DNA of 64,000 nt. Source: Allopusillimonas ginsengisoli. Its GTDB lineage: Bacteria; Pseudomonadota; Gammaproteobacteria; Burkholderiales; Burkholderiaceae_B. The notes below the pieces were generated by a model. The model was not told where the DNA came from, made no database searches, and worked only from the letters and a program-made list of their open reading frames with translations. The translations under genes were made by a program, and so were the position numbers. The stretch is taken from assembly GCA_005239165.1 (NCBI GenBank), contig RAPG01000015.1, positions 1 to 64,000 of the forward strand, read 5' to 3'. This document shows, piece by piece, positions 34,329-43,049 of the stretch (the stretch's first letter is position 1; every line of letters begins with the position of its first letter).

Positions 34329-36665
34329 CTACTGCCGCGCGGCCTGAACACCTGACAACTCGTTGAGTGCTGCCAGGGCCCGGCTGATTTGTTCACCGTT
34401 TTTCACTTCGATCGTGAACACCATATGCGCCAGAGACCGCCTGCTGTGTGTATTGACGCCCACAACCTTAAGCCGCAGCTTCGCAAAGACCTCAGAAAGA
34501 TCGCGCAACAGATTGGGGCGTTCAGGCGCATGAATGCTGATATCGATGGGATACAGCGCCTCACCCGTATCACCCCAGTCTACGTCAATAAGCCGTTCAG
34601 GATGTCTGACCGTTAGCGCTGCATACGCGGAGCAATCACTGCGATGAATGGACACCCCTCTGCCACGCGTTACAAACCCGGCTATCGTGTCGGGCGGCGC
34701 AGGGCGGCAGCATCGTGCCAGCTGCGTCATGAGCGCGTCCACGCCCACCACCAGTACACCGCTTTTTCCGGTTCGTGCAACATTTGCGCTGCCGCTGGCA
34801 TACACACGCGCTTCTGCGCTGGCATCGGCATCAGACTCGCCCGGCCGGGTTTTGCCACTTAGCAGATAATCTATCTGTCGCAGGCTAAATTCTTCTTTGG
34901 CGACGGCAACATACAAATCATCGGCACGCGCGAACTCGAGCTGCTGAGCCAATTGTTCGAGGTTGATTGCCGTCTTGCCCAGCCGCCGCAATTCGTTTTC
35001 AACCATGGTCTGGCCCTGCGCGATACGCTGCTGCAGCTCAATGGCATTAAACCAGGCGCGCACTTTCGCACGCGATCGCGTGCTGGCGAGAAACCCTAGC
35101 TGAGGGTTGAGCCAGTCGCGCGACGGCCCACCCGACTTGGCAGAAATAATTTCTACCGTCTGGCCTGTTGTGAGACGGCTTTGCAGCGGCACCATTTGGC
35201 CGTCGACCCTGGCGCCCCTGCAACGATGCCCGAGGTCGGTATGCAGGCGGTAAGCAAAATCAACAGGCGTGGCCCCGGCCGGCAGCTCAATGACACGCGC
35301 TTGCGGCGTAAGCACATAGATGAATTCTTCTTGCCGGCGCGGCGGCTTTTCAGAGCCCGAGTGTGCCGTGCCCTCAGGCGCACGCACCAGGCCAGCACCC
35401 ACAGCCTGCTGCCCCCTCCCCTGGCCCGTCGCCGCATCGGACACATCTGCCGCGTTTCCAGCACCATTGGCAGGGTGGTCTTTTTCCCAGGCCAAAAGCT
35501 GGCGCATCCAGGCAATTCTTTGATCGTAAGCACTTCCCGCAGCGACCTCTCCTCCTTGCCGGCCGGCCTCTTTGTAGCGCCAATGGGCGGCCATACCGTA
35601 CTCGGCAAACTCATGCATTTCGCGGGTGCGAATCTGGATTTCGAACGGCCGGCCTTGCTCATCAGTTACTACTGTATGTAAAGAGCGATAGCCGTTGGGT
35701 TTGGGCCTTGAAATATAGTCATCGAACTCGTCTGATACCGGCGTCCACAAGGCGTGGGCAAGCGCCAGCACGGCATAGCAGGCGCGCTCGTCGTCCACAA
35801 TAACCCGCAATGCACGCAAATCAAACAGCTGGTTGAACGCCAGCCCCTTGTTGTGCATTTTGTTCCAGATGCTGTAAATATGTTTGGGTCGCCCCGACAC
35901 CTCGGCCTCAATACTGGCCTCTTTGAGCGTGGTCTGCAGTTTCAGAACCACCGCCGATATAAAAGCCTCTCGTTCAACGCGTTTTTCTTCGAGGCTGCCC
36001 GCTATAGACTTGTAAGTTTGGGGCTCAAGAAAGCGAAACGCCAGATCTTCCATTTCCCATTTAACCTGCCATATACCCAGACGATTAGCCAACGGGGTGT
36101 AAAGCGCAAGGGTTTCACGGGCAAATACCCTGGGACACTCTGTGCGTGAACTCGCAAACCAGCGCAAGGACTGAAGCCGCGACGCCAGACGCATTAACAC
36201 GATGCGCAAGTCGGCAGCCATAGCCAGCAGCATTTTGCGCTGCATTTCTTTTTGGTCAGTACCCACCATGGAGCTTTCGGAGGCTTTGCCAGCCAGATTC
36301 CCCAAACGCAACAAGGCCCGCGTGCCAAGCACCAGAGACATGACATCACTGCCAAAGGCCTTGAGCAATGGATCACGGTTTGAAGCGGAACCTGTAGCCT
36401 GATGCTCCGGCAACACGGCCAGCAACGAACTGGCCCGGGTCTGGGCATCGGTGCCTAGCTTGGCCAGGATAAGGGCGACACCCGCACAGTGATCGATAAG
36501 GGGTTCACCAGTGCTCGCACGGATGCCGGCCAATGGTTCGCGTACCCACTGCGCCGCCTTGCTCAGAAGATCAAGACCAGGCTTGTCCAGACCAGCGCCA
36601 GCCTCGTCCAGCCAGGGCAGGTCGAAAGGTGGCGCAGCATTATCGGACAAATCTGGATGAGTCAT
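34329..36665 (-). CDS. relA: (p)ppGpp synthetase RelA
   Basis: Ribosome-associated stringent-response enzyme. I chose the ATG at 36665 (MTHPDLSDNAAPP); the open frame runs 65 codons further with no similarity. About 778 residues. The N-terminal HD hydrolase domain is degenerate (no HDxxED motif), as in RelA rather than SpoT. The synthetase domain has GRPKHIYSIWNKM and GYRSLHTVV, with EIQIRTREMHEFAEYG after it. A TGS domain (VLTPQARVIELPAGATPVDF) and a C-terminal ACT domain (IDISIHAPERPNLLRDLSEV) follow. Divergent from the flavodoxin-like gene, with 85 bp between the starts. Confidence 0.95.
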   Translation of the reverse strand: MTHPDLSDNAAPPFDLPWLDEAGAGLDKPGLDLLSKAAQWVREPLAGIRASTGEPLIDHCAGVALILAKLGTDAQTRASSLLAVLPEHQATGSASNRDPLLKAFGSDVMSLVLGTRALLRLGNLAGKASESSMVGTDQKEMQRKMLLAMAADLRIVLMRLASRLQSLRWFASSRTECPRVFARETLALYTPLANRLGIWQVKWEMEDLAFRFLEPQTYKSIAGSLEEKRVEREAFISAVVLKLQTTLKEASIEAEVSGRPKHIYSIWNKMHNKGLAFNQLFDLRALRVIVDDERACYAVLALAHALWTPVSDEFDDYISRPKPNGYRSLHTVVTDEQGRPFEIQIRTREMHEFAEYGMAAHWRYKEAGRQGGEVAAGSAYDQRIAWMRQLLAWEKDHPANGAGNAADVSDAATGQGRGQQAVGAGLVRAPEGTAHSGSEKPPRRQEEFIYVLTPQARVIELPAGATPVDFAYRLHTDLGHRCRGARVDGQMVPLQSRLTTGQTVEIISAKSGGPSRDWLNPQLGFLASTRSRAKVRAWFNAIELQQRIAQGQTMVENELRRLGKTAINLEQLAQQLEFARADDLYVAVAKEEFSLRQIDYLLSGKTRPGESDADASAEARVYASGSANVARTGKSGVLVVGVDALMTQLARCCRPAPPDTIAGFVTRGRGVSIHRSDCSAYAALTVRHPERLIDVDWGDTGEALYPIDISIHAPERPNLLRDLSEVFAKLRLKVVGVNTHSRRSLAHMVFTIEVKNGEQISRALAALNELSGVQAARQ

Positions 36666-36750
36666 ACTGGTATGAAACCTGGTGCAAAAAATAAATACGG
36701 AAGCTCGGCCTATACTGTCTGGTCTGGCAGACAACCATGATGAAAAGCCT

Positions 36751-37266
36751 ATGGCGTCCTCTGATATTAAAACCCTGCTAGTCGTCTGGCACTCGCGTAC
36801 CGGCGCTTCCAGGCAACTGGCCAAGGCCGCTGAGCAGGGGGCTATTGATATTGCCCACACATTGCAGGCGACTCAGCATTTCCGTATTGTAATGAAAGCC
36901 GCGCATGACGCGCAGCCCGACGACCTTCTGAGCGCTGACGCGTATTTGTTCTGCGCTCCCGAAAACCTTGCGGCACTCAGTGGTGCCATGAAAGAGTTTT
37001 TCGACCGTAACTATTACCCAGTGCTTGATCAGCTAAACGGGCGACCTTATGCCCTGATGATCAGTGCAGGATCAGACGGCCAGAATGCGTTGCGCCAGGC
37101 CGAACGCATTTGCACAGGCTGGCGCCTGAGGGCGGCCTGCCCCCCGCTGATTGTCAACACCGACGCCCAGACACCCGAAGCAATATTGGCCCCCAAAACC
37201 CTGAAGCCGGCTGATCTGGACGCCGCAGCGACCCAGGGCGCAACCCTGGCGGCCTTACTCCTGTAA
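36751..37266 (+). CDS. Flavodoxin-like/NAD(P)H-dependent oxidoreductase family protein
   Basis: About 171 residues with a flavodoxin fold. LLVVWHSRTGASRQLAKAAE matches the FMN phosphate-binding loop (S/T-x-T-G-x-T/S), and FCAPENLAALSGAMKEFFDR the second flavin loop region. The ATG at 36751 (MASSDIKTLL) is preferred over 36682, which overlaps the relA start region. Flavodoxin-family enzymes carry electrons or reduce quinones; the partner is not evident. Bordetella-type genomes have similar proteins beside relA by my recollection, which I cannot verify here. Confidence 0.75.
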   Translation: MASSDIKTLLVVWHSRTGASRQLAKAAEQGAIDIAHTLQATQHFRIVMKAAHDAQPDDLLSADAYLFCAPENLAALSGAMKEFFDRNYYPVLDQLNGRPYALMISAGSDGQNALRQAERICTGWRLRAACPPLIVNTDAQTPEAILAPKTLKPADLDAAATQGATLAALLL

Positions 37267-37315
37267 CGCTCCTGTAACGCGAGGCGCGCCCCCTCTTACT
37301 AACAAGCTGAGTGGC

Positions 37316-37669
37316 TCAGGGCACCGCCGCAGTGACGACAACTTCTACTTTGTAATCTGGGTTGGCAAGCCTGGTTTCTATGGTGACCCGCGGGGGGGCG
37401 TCGGCAGCTGGCACCCATGCGTCCCAGGCTTTGTTCATACCCTCGAATTCTTTCATGTTTGCAAGGTAGATATGTGCCATCAGAATGCACACCTTGCCAC
37501 TGCCTGCCATGGCCAGCAGTCGGTCTATCTTGGCCAGCACCTGGGCCATTTGTCGCTGGATGTCCAGGCTGGGATCGTCGGGCACCTGCCCGGCAAGATA
37601 CGCCACCCCGTTGTATACGGCCATATCCGAGAGCCGTTTTTCGACGTTGACACGATCTACTTCCGTCAT
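37316..37669 (-). CDS. RidA/YjgF-family protein
   Basis: About 117 residues of the RidA family, which includes enamine/imine deaminases acting on reactive 2-aminoacrylate-type intermediates. Recognisable segments are YLAGQVPDDPSLDIQRQMAQ, LAKIDRLLAMAGS and the C-terminal PPRVTIETRLANPDYKVEV. The conserved Arg of active RidA lies in R-x-x-x-x near ADAPPRVTIE. Start at 37669 (MTEVDRVNV) is preferred over 37723, which is nearer pncB. It is 57 bp after pncB on the same strand, so the two may share an operon. Confidence 0.85.
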   Translation of the reverse strand: MTEVDRVNVEKRLSDMAVYNGVAYLAGQVPDDPSLDIQRQMAQVLAKIDRLLAMAGSGKVCILMAHIYLANMKEFEGMNKAWDAWVPAADAPPRVTIETRLANPDYKVEVVVTAAVP

Positions 37670-37726
37670 TTTGTGCGCTCCAGAAAATTGAAACTGCCGG
37701 TCGGCTTTAACCGACATCAGCAAGTA

Positions 37727-38902
37727 TCAGGCCGGAGGCAGCTGGAACACCTGACGCAGATAGGCAAGATAGGCAGGATCGTCACACATGGTTTTCTCGG
37801 GCGCATCTGACACCTTGGCGACCGGCTGACCGTTGCAGCGAACCATTTTCATAACAATCTGCAAGGGTTCATGGCCAAGGTCATTGGTCAGATTGGTTCC
37901 GATTCCGAACGAAACCTTGCAACGTCCGGCAAACCGCTTGGCCAGATCAATGGCGAGCGGAATCGTGAGGGCATCTGAAAACACGAGAGTCTTGGTGCGC
38001 GGATCTGCCCGGTTATTGGCGTAATGCGCCAGCAGTCGCTCACCCCACACGAAAGGGTCACCCGAATCATGCCGCGCGCCGTCAAATAACTTGCAGAAAT
38101 ACATGTCGAAATCGCGCAGAAAAGCATCCATGCCATAGACATCAGACAGGGCGATACCCAGATCACCCCGGTATTCTTTGGCCCACACCTCCAGCGCGTA
38201 CACCTGTGAATCGCGAAGACGTGGCCCCAGCGCCTGGCAGGCCTGCAAGTACTCATGACCCATGGTGCCCAGAGGCGTCACCTCATGCTTCATGGCGAAC
38301 AATACATTGCTGGTGCCGGCAAAATGCGGCCCCATCTGGGCCTTCATGGTGGTTACCACTTCTTCGTGCCATTGCTTTGAAAAGCGGCGACGGGTGCCAT
38401 ATTCGGCCACTCTAAAGTCGGCCAGGGCCGGGTCATCAATAACCAGGCCCATTTTTGTCTGCAGCCGCGACCGCCCTTCTTCCCAGGCCGGCTCGCGACA
38501 CACGTTGCGAAAGTACACCTCATTGACAATGGCAAGCACCGGAATCTCGAACAATATAGTGTGCAGCCAGGGCCCTTTGACGGTTATTTCGATTTCGCCG
38601 GGAAGCTCGCCAGGCCCGATGTGTATGCATTTTTCGGGCAGATGAAACAGCCCCAGGAAATCAACAAAATCGCTTTTGACGAACCGCAGCGCACGCATGT
38701 ACTGCAGCTCTTCTTCGGTAAACCGCAACTGGCACAGTGCATGGACCTCTGCGCGGATCTCGTCGAGATAAGGTGCCAGATTGACGTTGGGCGTTCGGCA
38801 CTTGTAGCGGTATTCGACTTGTGCGGCGGGAAACTGATGCAGAACCACCTGCATCATCGTGAACTTGTACAAGTCGGTGTCGAGTAATGAAGTAATTATC
38901 AT
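37727..38902 (-). CDS. pncB: Nicotinate phosphoribosyltransferase
   Basis: NAD salvage enzyme joining nicotinate to PRPP with ATP hydrolysis. 391 residues. It starts MIITSLLDTDLYKFTMMQ, the family N-terminus. YKCRTPNV and FPAAQVEYRY follow. The active-site segment GARHDSGDPFVWGE carries the HDSGDP motif, and SFGIGTNLTNDLG is the phosphate-binding loop. The gene is complete. It diverges from fdxA with 162 bp between them. Confidence 0.95.
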   Translation of the reverse strand: MIITSLLDTDLYKFTMMQVVLHQFPAAQVEYRYKCRTPNVNLAPYLDEIRAEVHALCQLRFTEEELQYMRALRFVKSDFVDFLGLFHLPEKCIHIGPGELPGEIEITVKGPWLHTILFEIPVLAIVNEVYFRNVCREPAWEEGRSRLQTKMGLVIDDPALADFRVAEYGTRRRFSKQWHEEVVTTMKAQMGPHFAGTSNVLFAMKHEVTPLGTMGHEYLQACQALGPRLRDSQVYALEVWAKEYRGDLGIALSDVYGMDAFLRDFDMYFCKLFDGARHDSGDPFVWGERLLAHYANNRADPRTKTLVFSDALTIPLAIDLAKRFAGRCKVSFGIGTNLTNDLGHEPLQIVMKMVRCNGQPVAKVSDAPEKTMCDDPAYLAYLRQVFQLPPA

Positions 38903-39064
38903 TGCGCTTCTGCAGTAAATTTCGCCTACGATATCACAACGCAGGCTGACATCCCGCTGCCCGCCCCACGCCGCAGATCAAAGACCAGCACGGCCAGCAG
39001 GTCAATCAGGGCTTTCCTTTATATATTGGTTAAAATCGGAAATATCTGATGTTGGAGCTTAAAA

Positions 39065-39388
39065 ATGACTCATGTGGTCACCGAAAACTGTATCAAATGT
39101 AAATTTACCGATTGCGTCGACGTTTGCCCGGTAGATTGCTTTCGCGAGGGCGAGAATTTTCTGGTCATTGACCCTGACGAATGTATCGATTGCGCGGTCT
39201 GTGTCCCCGAGTGCCCGGCCAATGCTATATTTGCCGAGGAAGATGTTCCACAAGACCAAGTACATTTTATTGCCTTAAATGCCGAACTATCGCCTGAGTT
39301 CGGCATGATCAACCGATCAAGAACACCGCTGCCCGATGCAGACGACTGGAACGGCGTGCCTGACAAACTGCCACATCTCAAACGTTAA
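39065..39388 (+). CDS. fdxA: Seven-iron ferredoxin FdxA
   Basis: 107-residue electron carrier with one [3Fe-4S] and one [4Fe-4S] cluster. The first cluster uses CIKCKFTDCVDVCPVDCF and the second CIDCAVCVPECP; the extra residue spacing of the first set and the C-terminal extension (FIALNAELSPEFGMINRSR) are typical of proteobacterial FdxA. GGAG lies about 10 bases upstream of the ATG. TTAAAAT at 39028-39034 could be a -10 element. A 16-bp palindrome (GGCAGGCTAGCCTGCC, 39419-39434) lies 30 bases after the stop, without a clear T-tract. Confidence 0.95.
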   Translation: MTHVVTENCIKCKFTDCVDVCPVDCFREGENFLVIDPDECIDCAVCVPECPANAIFAEEDVPQDQVHFIALNAELSPEFGMINRSRTPLPDADDWNGVPDKLPHLKR

Positions 39389-39636
39389 GACTTGTCATGC
39401 CGTTGCCGTAAACCAACAGGCAGGCTAGCCTGCCAATCATCTGCCCCCTATGGAAACGGCACTATTTACCGTAAACTATGCTTACAAATAGCCATCACTG
39501 GTAAAAACCCGAGGTGGCGCTATAGCGATTACTGTGATTAGCTTATGTCCATAACGTTGATGCAGGCCGCTGTCGGGCAAAGTCCTAACCAGCAGCCAGG
39601 CATCTTCCGAGTACCTGAACAAGGCGATCCCATAAT

Positions 39637-40863
39637 ATGTTGTATGACCTGCACGAGCTTCAACGATCTTTTCTTACGCCACTTGCCGCGTTTACCGACA
39701 CCGGGTCACAAATTTTTTCTCACCCGGCAAGCCCATTAGCTTACACACCGATTTCACGCCAGATGGCGGCTACGTACGAGCTAATCCACCGCATCGGCAA
39801 AACCTACGAAAAGCCCGCATGGGGCCTGAGTCATACCGAAATCGACGGCCAGCGCGTTACGGTAGGCGAACACGTTGTTCTGCGTAAGCCATTCTGTAAT
39901 CTGCTCAATTTCCGCAGGCTGGGCACCGGTTCGCGCACTCAGGACCCTCGCGTGCTGCTGGTCGCTCCCATGTCGGGCCACCACGCCACGTTGTTGCGCG
40001 ACACAGTACGTGCGCTGCTTCCAAATCATGATGTGTACGTGACTGATTGGGTTGACGCGCGAATGGTACCGATTTCAGAAGGCGCTTTTCGGCTTGACGA
40101 TTATGTACGCTACGTACAGGCTTTTCTGCGGCATCTTGGGCCTGACACCCATGTCATTTCGGTGTGCCAGCCCACAGTTCCCGTGCTGGCGGCAATATCG
40201 CTAATGGCGGCCGACAACGACCCTAACCTGCCACGCAGCATGACGATGATGGGCGGCCCCATCGACACACGCCGCTCGCCCACTCAGGTCAATCGCCTGG
40301 CCACCACCAAACCGTACGAATGGTTTGAAGACAACCTCATCGAGCGCGTACCCACACGCTTTCCCGGCGCGGGGCGGCTGGTATATCCGGGCTTCTTGCA
40401 GCATGCAGGGTTCATGGCCATGAACCCTGACAAGCACGTCAAGTCGCATTATGATTTTTATGTGCATTTGCTCGAAGGCGCCGACAATGACGCCGAAGCA
40501 CATCGCCGTTTCTACGACGAATACAATGCCGTGCTCGACATGGCAGCCGAGTTCTACCTGGATACCATCAAGGTCGTTTTCCAAGAGCATCAACTTCCCA
40601 CAGGCACATGGGTTATTGATGGCCAGAAAGTTGACCCGTCTGCCATCAGTTCAGTGGCACTGCTCACCATCGAAGGTGAGCTTGACGATATTTCCGGCGA
40701 AGGCCAGACCCAGGCTGCGCATGATCTGTGCAGCGGAATTCCGGCACGCCGCAAAAAGCATTACACGGCGCCAGGCTGCGGTCATTACGGCATTTTTGCC
40801 GGACGACGCTGGCGTGAAACGATTTGTCCTAAAATAGCAAAATTCATCCGCCAGGCAACGTAA
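39637..40863 (+). CDS. phaZ: Intracellular polyhydroxyalkanoate depolymerase
   Basis: Mobilises PHB storage granules. 408 residues. The catalytic Cys lies in VISVCQPTVPVLA near residue 177, in the lipase-box-like position characterised for the Ralstonia enzyme. Asp is in TIEGELDDISG and His in GCGHYGIFAGRRW. The N-terminus MLYDLHELQRSFLTPL is typical. The gene stands alone, 248 bp after fdxA, and ends at a strong terminator at 40888-40918. Its presence implies the organism makes PHA, though no synthase is in the window. Confidence 0.93.
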   Translation: MLYDLHELQRSFLTPLAAFTDTGSQIFSHPASPLAYTPISRQMAATYELIHRIGKTYEKPAWGLSHTEIDGQRVTVGEHVVLRKPFCNLLNFRRLGTGSRTQDPRVLLVAPMSGHHATLLRDTVRALLPNHDVYVTDWVDARMVPISEGAFRLDDYVRYVQAFLRHLGPDTHVISVCQPTVPVLAAISLMAADNDPNLPRSMTMMGGPIDTRRSPTQVNRLATTKPYEWFEDNLIERVPTRFPGAGRLVYPGFLQHAGFMAMNPDKHVKSHYDFYVHLLEGADNDAEAHRRFYDEYNAVLDMAAEFYLDTIKVVFQEHQLPTGTWVIDGQKVDPSAISSVALLTIEGELDDISGEGQTQAAHDLCSGIPARRKKHYTAPGCGHYGIFAGRRWRETICPKIAKFIRQAT

Positions 40864-40887
40864 AGCCCGCCTTGCAGGCTTGTCACC

Positions 40888-40918
40888 CAGGGGCCCGCGC
40901 GGCCCCTGATTTATTTTT
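40888..40918 (+). terminator. Terminator after phaZ, abutting the rsxB start
   Basis: CAGGGGCC (40888-40895) pairs with GGCCCCTG (40901-40908) around CGCGC. The tail ATTTATTTTT (40909-40918) runs directly into the rsxB ATG at 40919. It should stop phaZ transcripts. It leaves rsxB without a Shine-Dalgarno sequence. Confidence 0.8.
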
Positions 40919-41545
40919 ATGCCTACTTATCTGTCTCTTGCTGATCGCATTGATGCGATTCTTCCCCAGACCCAATGCACCAAATGCGGGTACGACGGCT
41001 GTCGCCCCTATGCAGAGGCTATAGCCCAGGGTCAGGCTCCCATTAACCGCTGCCCTCCAGGCGGACCAGAAGGCATAGACGCACTTGCCGTACTGCTTGG
41101 CACGCCCCCTTTGCCACCGGACACCACCTGCGGCGAGCATGTTGCCCCTAGGCTGGCTGTCATCGACGAATCGCACTGCATCGGATGCACACTATGCATA
41201 CAGACCTGCCCCGTCGACGCCATTGTCGGGGCCAACAAGCAAATGCACACAGTGCTGCCAGATCTATGCACCGGGTGTGATCTTTGTGTTGACCCCTGTC
41301 CGGTCGACTGCATTACCATGGTGCCTGATCCCCACGCATGGACGCAAGAACGCGCCGACGTCGCACGCACCAATCACATGCGGCGACAACAGCGGCTCTC
41401 GGGCCTGCACCACGAGCCTTCCGGCCTGGCAGCCAGAACACTTTCAAATAAAGCACCCGTCGCGGCTAGCAGTGACCCCCACGCACGTAAACAGGCTATT
41501 GCCGATGCGCTCGCACGGGCACGCGCACGCCGACACACGACATGA
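40919..41545 (+). CDS. rsxB: RsxB/RnfB-type iron-sulfur protein
   Basis: 208-residue iron-sulfur protein related to RnfB/RsxB electron-transport subunits. The N-terminal cluster motif is CTKCGYDGCRPYAEA, with a further Cys in INRCPPGG. Two [4Fe-4S] ferredoxin sets follow: CIGCTLCIQTCPVDAI and CTGCDLCVDPCPVDCI. The N-terminal membrane helix of E. coli RsxB is missing, and the C-terminal 55 residues are Ala/Arg-rich. No other rsx/rnf subunit is nearby, so it may be a stand-alone electron carrier. Its stop overlaps the nth ATG as ATGA, in line with nth closing the rsx operon in E. coli. Confidence 0.88.
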   Translation: MPTYLSLADRIDAILPQTQCTKCGYDGCRPYAEAIAQGQAPINRCPPGGPEGIDALAVLLGTPPLPPDTTCGEHVAPRLAVIDESHCIGCTLCIQTCPVDAIVGANKQMHTVLPDLCTGCDLCVDPCPVDCITMVPDPHAWTQERADVARTNHMRRQQRLSGLHHEPSGLAARTLSNKAPVAASSDPHARKQAIADALARARARRHTT

Positions 41546-42186
41546 ATGCAAACAAACGCAAAGAAATCTTCGCCCGACTTCAAGCGGCCAACCCCAAACC
41601 CACCACCGAACTCGAATATGCCAGCACATTTCAGCTGCTGATTGCCGTCATTCTTTCAGCCCAGGCCACCGACAGATCGGTCAATCTGGCAACACGCAAA
41701 TTTTTCCCCGAACATGGCACTCCTGAAGGCCTGAGCACACTCGGCCAGGAACGCCTGGCCGAATGCATCAAGACCATAGGCCTGTACAAGACCAAGGCCG
41801 CCAATGTGATCAAGACCTGTCACATACTTATAGAACGGCACGGCAGCCAGGTACCGGATAATCGCACAGACCTCGAAGCATTGCCTGGCGTAGGCCGCAA
41901 AACCGCTAACGTTGTGTTGAACACGGCATTTGGCCATCCCACGATTGCCGTTGACACACATATTTTCAGGGTCGCAAACCGCACCGGGCTGGCCAAAGGA
42001 AAAACGGTACTTGAGGTTGAGCGCAAGCTTGAAAAATCGATACCGAAAGAATATTTACTCGACGCCCATCACTGGCTGATACTGCATGGTCGCTACATAT
42101 GCGTGGCCCGCACGCCAAAGTGTTCACAATGCGGTATCGCTGATCTGTGCGAATACAAGCACAAAACCGGGCACGATTGGGGATAG
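41542..42186 (+). CDS. nth: Endonuclease III
   Basis: Base-excision glycosylase/AP lyase for oxidised pyrimidines. 214 residues. The helix-hairpin-helix carries the catalytic Lys (LPGVGRKTANVVLN, near residue 120), and the catalytic Asp is in VDTHIFRVANR near 138. The C-terminal [4Fe-4S] motif is C-x6-C-x2-C-x5-C (CVARTPKCSQCGIADLCEYK). It is translationally coupled to rsxB. Confidence 0.97.
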   Translation: MNANKRKEIFARLQAANPKPTTELEYASTFQLLIAVILSAQATDRSVNLATRKFFPEHGTPEGLSTLGQERLAECIKTIGLYKTKAANVIKTCHILIERHGSQVPDNRTDLEALPGVGRKTANVVLNTAFGHPTIAVDTHIFRVANRTGLAKGKTVLEVERKLEKSIPKEYLLDAHHWLILHGRYICVARTPKCSQCGIADLCEYKHKTGHDWG

Positions 42187-42278
42187 CCCTTCCCTATGAG
42201 AAACCCCGATAGAGTTTTAAAGCGCCAACACGCATACTTGCCAGCAACCGATCAAAAAAATCAAACACTGTTGCAGGC

Positions 42279-43049
42279 ATGAGCACATATATTCTCGAAA
42301 CCAAGAACCTGACCAAGGAATTCCGCGGCTTTGTTGCGGTCGATAACGTCAACCTGCAGGTCAGACGCGGGGATATCCACGCGCTCATCGGCCCCAACGG
42401 CGCTGGCAAAACGACATGCTTTAACCTGCTGACCAAGTTTCTTACGCCCACCTCCGGAAAGATATTTTTTTCAGACCATGAAATAACTCATGCAAAGCCG
42501 TCCGATATCGCACGCCGGGGCATTATCCGTTCATTTCAGATTTCCGCTGTGTTTCCCCAGCTCACCGTTCTCGAGAACGTGCGCATCGGACTGCAGCGGG
42601 GCACGGGCAAGTCATACCAGTTCTGGCGCAGCGACAGCATACTGAGCAATCTGAATGACCGGGCACACGATTTACTCGACCAGGTTGACCTGGATGGGTT
42701 CGCCAATGAAATCACGGTAAACCTGCCTTATGGCCGTAAGCGCGCGCTCGAAATTGCGACGACGCTAGCCATGGAACCTGAGCTCATGCTGCTTGACGAG
42801 CCCACTCAGGGCATGGGCCACGAGGATGTCAGCCGTGTAACACAGCTTATCAAGAAAGTAAGTGAAGGCCGGACCATCCTCATGGTCGAACATAATATGA
42901 ATGTCATATCGCAGATCGCCGATAAAATTACTGTACTTGCGCGAGGCTCTGTTCTTGCGGAAGGGTCGTACCAAGAAGTGTCACGCAATCCCGACGTCAT
43001 GGAGGCCTATATGGGCACAACCAGCGGCGAACTTGAAGGGGCGCACTAA
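42279..43049 (+). CDS. livG: LivG-type ABC transporter ATP-binding protein (cluster 1)
   Basis: ATPase of a branched-chain-amino-acid-type (HAAT) importer, 256 residues. Walker A is GPNGAGKTT near residue 39. PSDIARRGIIRSFQISAVFP is the Q-loop region, and VNLPYGRKRALEIATTLAM replaces a canonical LSGGQ with a LivG-like form. Walker B is LMLLDEPTQGM and the H-loop is MVEHNMN. The C-terminal LivG extension is present. It overlaps the livF gene (TAATG) and opens the plus-strand liv cluster. The substrate is unknown. Confidence 0.9.
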   Translation: MSTYILETKNLTKEFRGFVAVDNVNLQVRRGDIHALIGPNGAGKTTCFNLLTKFLTPTSGKIFFSDHEITHAKPSDIARRGIIRSFQISAVFPQLTVLENVRIGLQRGTGKSYQFWRSDSILSNLNDRAHDLLDQVDLDGFANEITVNLPYGRKRALEIATTLAMEPELMLLDEPTQGMGHEDVSRVTQLIKKVSEGRTILMVEHNMNVISQIADKITVLARGSVLAEGSYQEVSRNPDVMEAYMGTTSGELEGAH

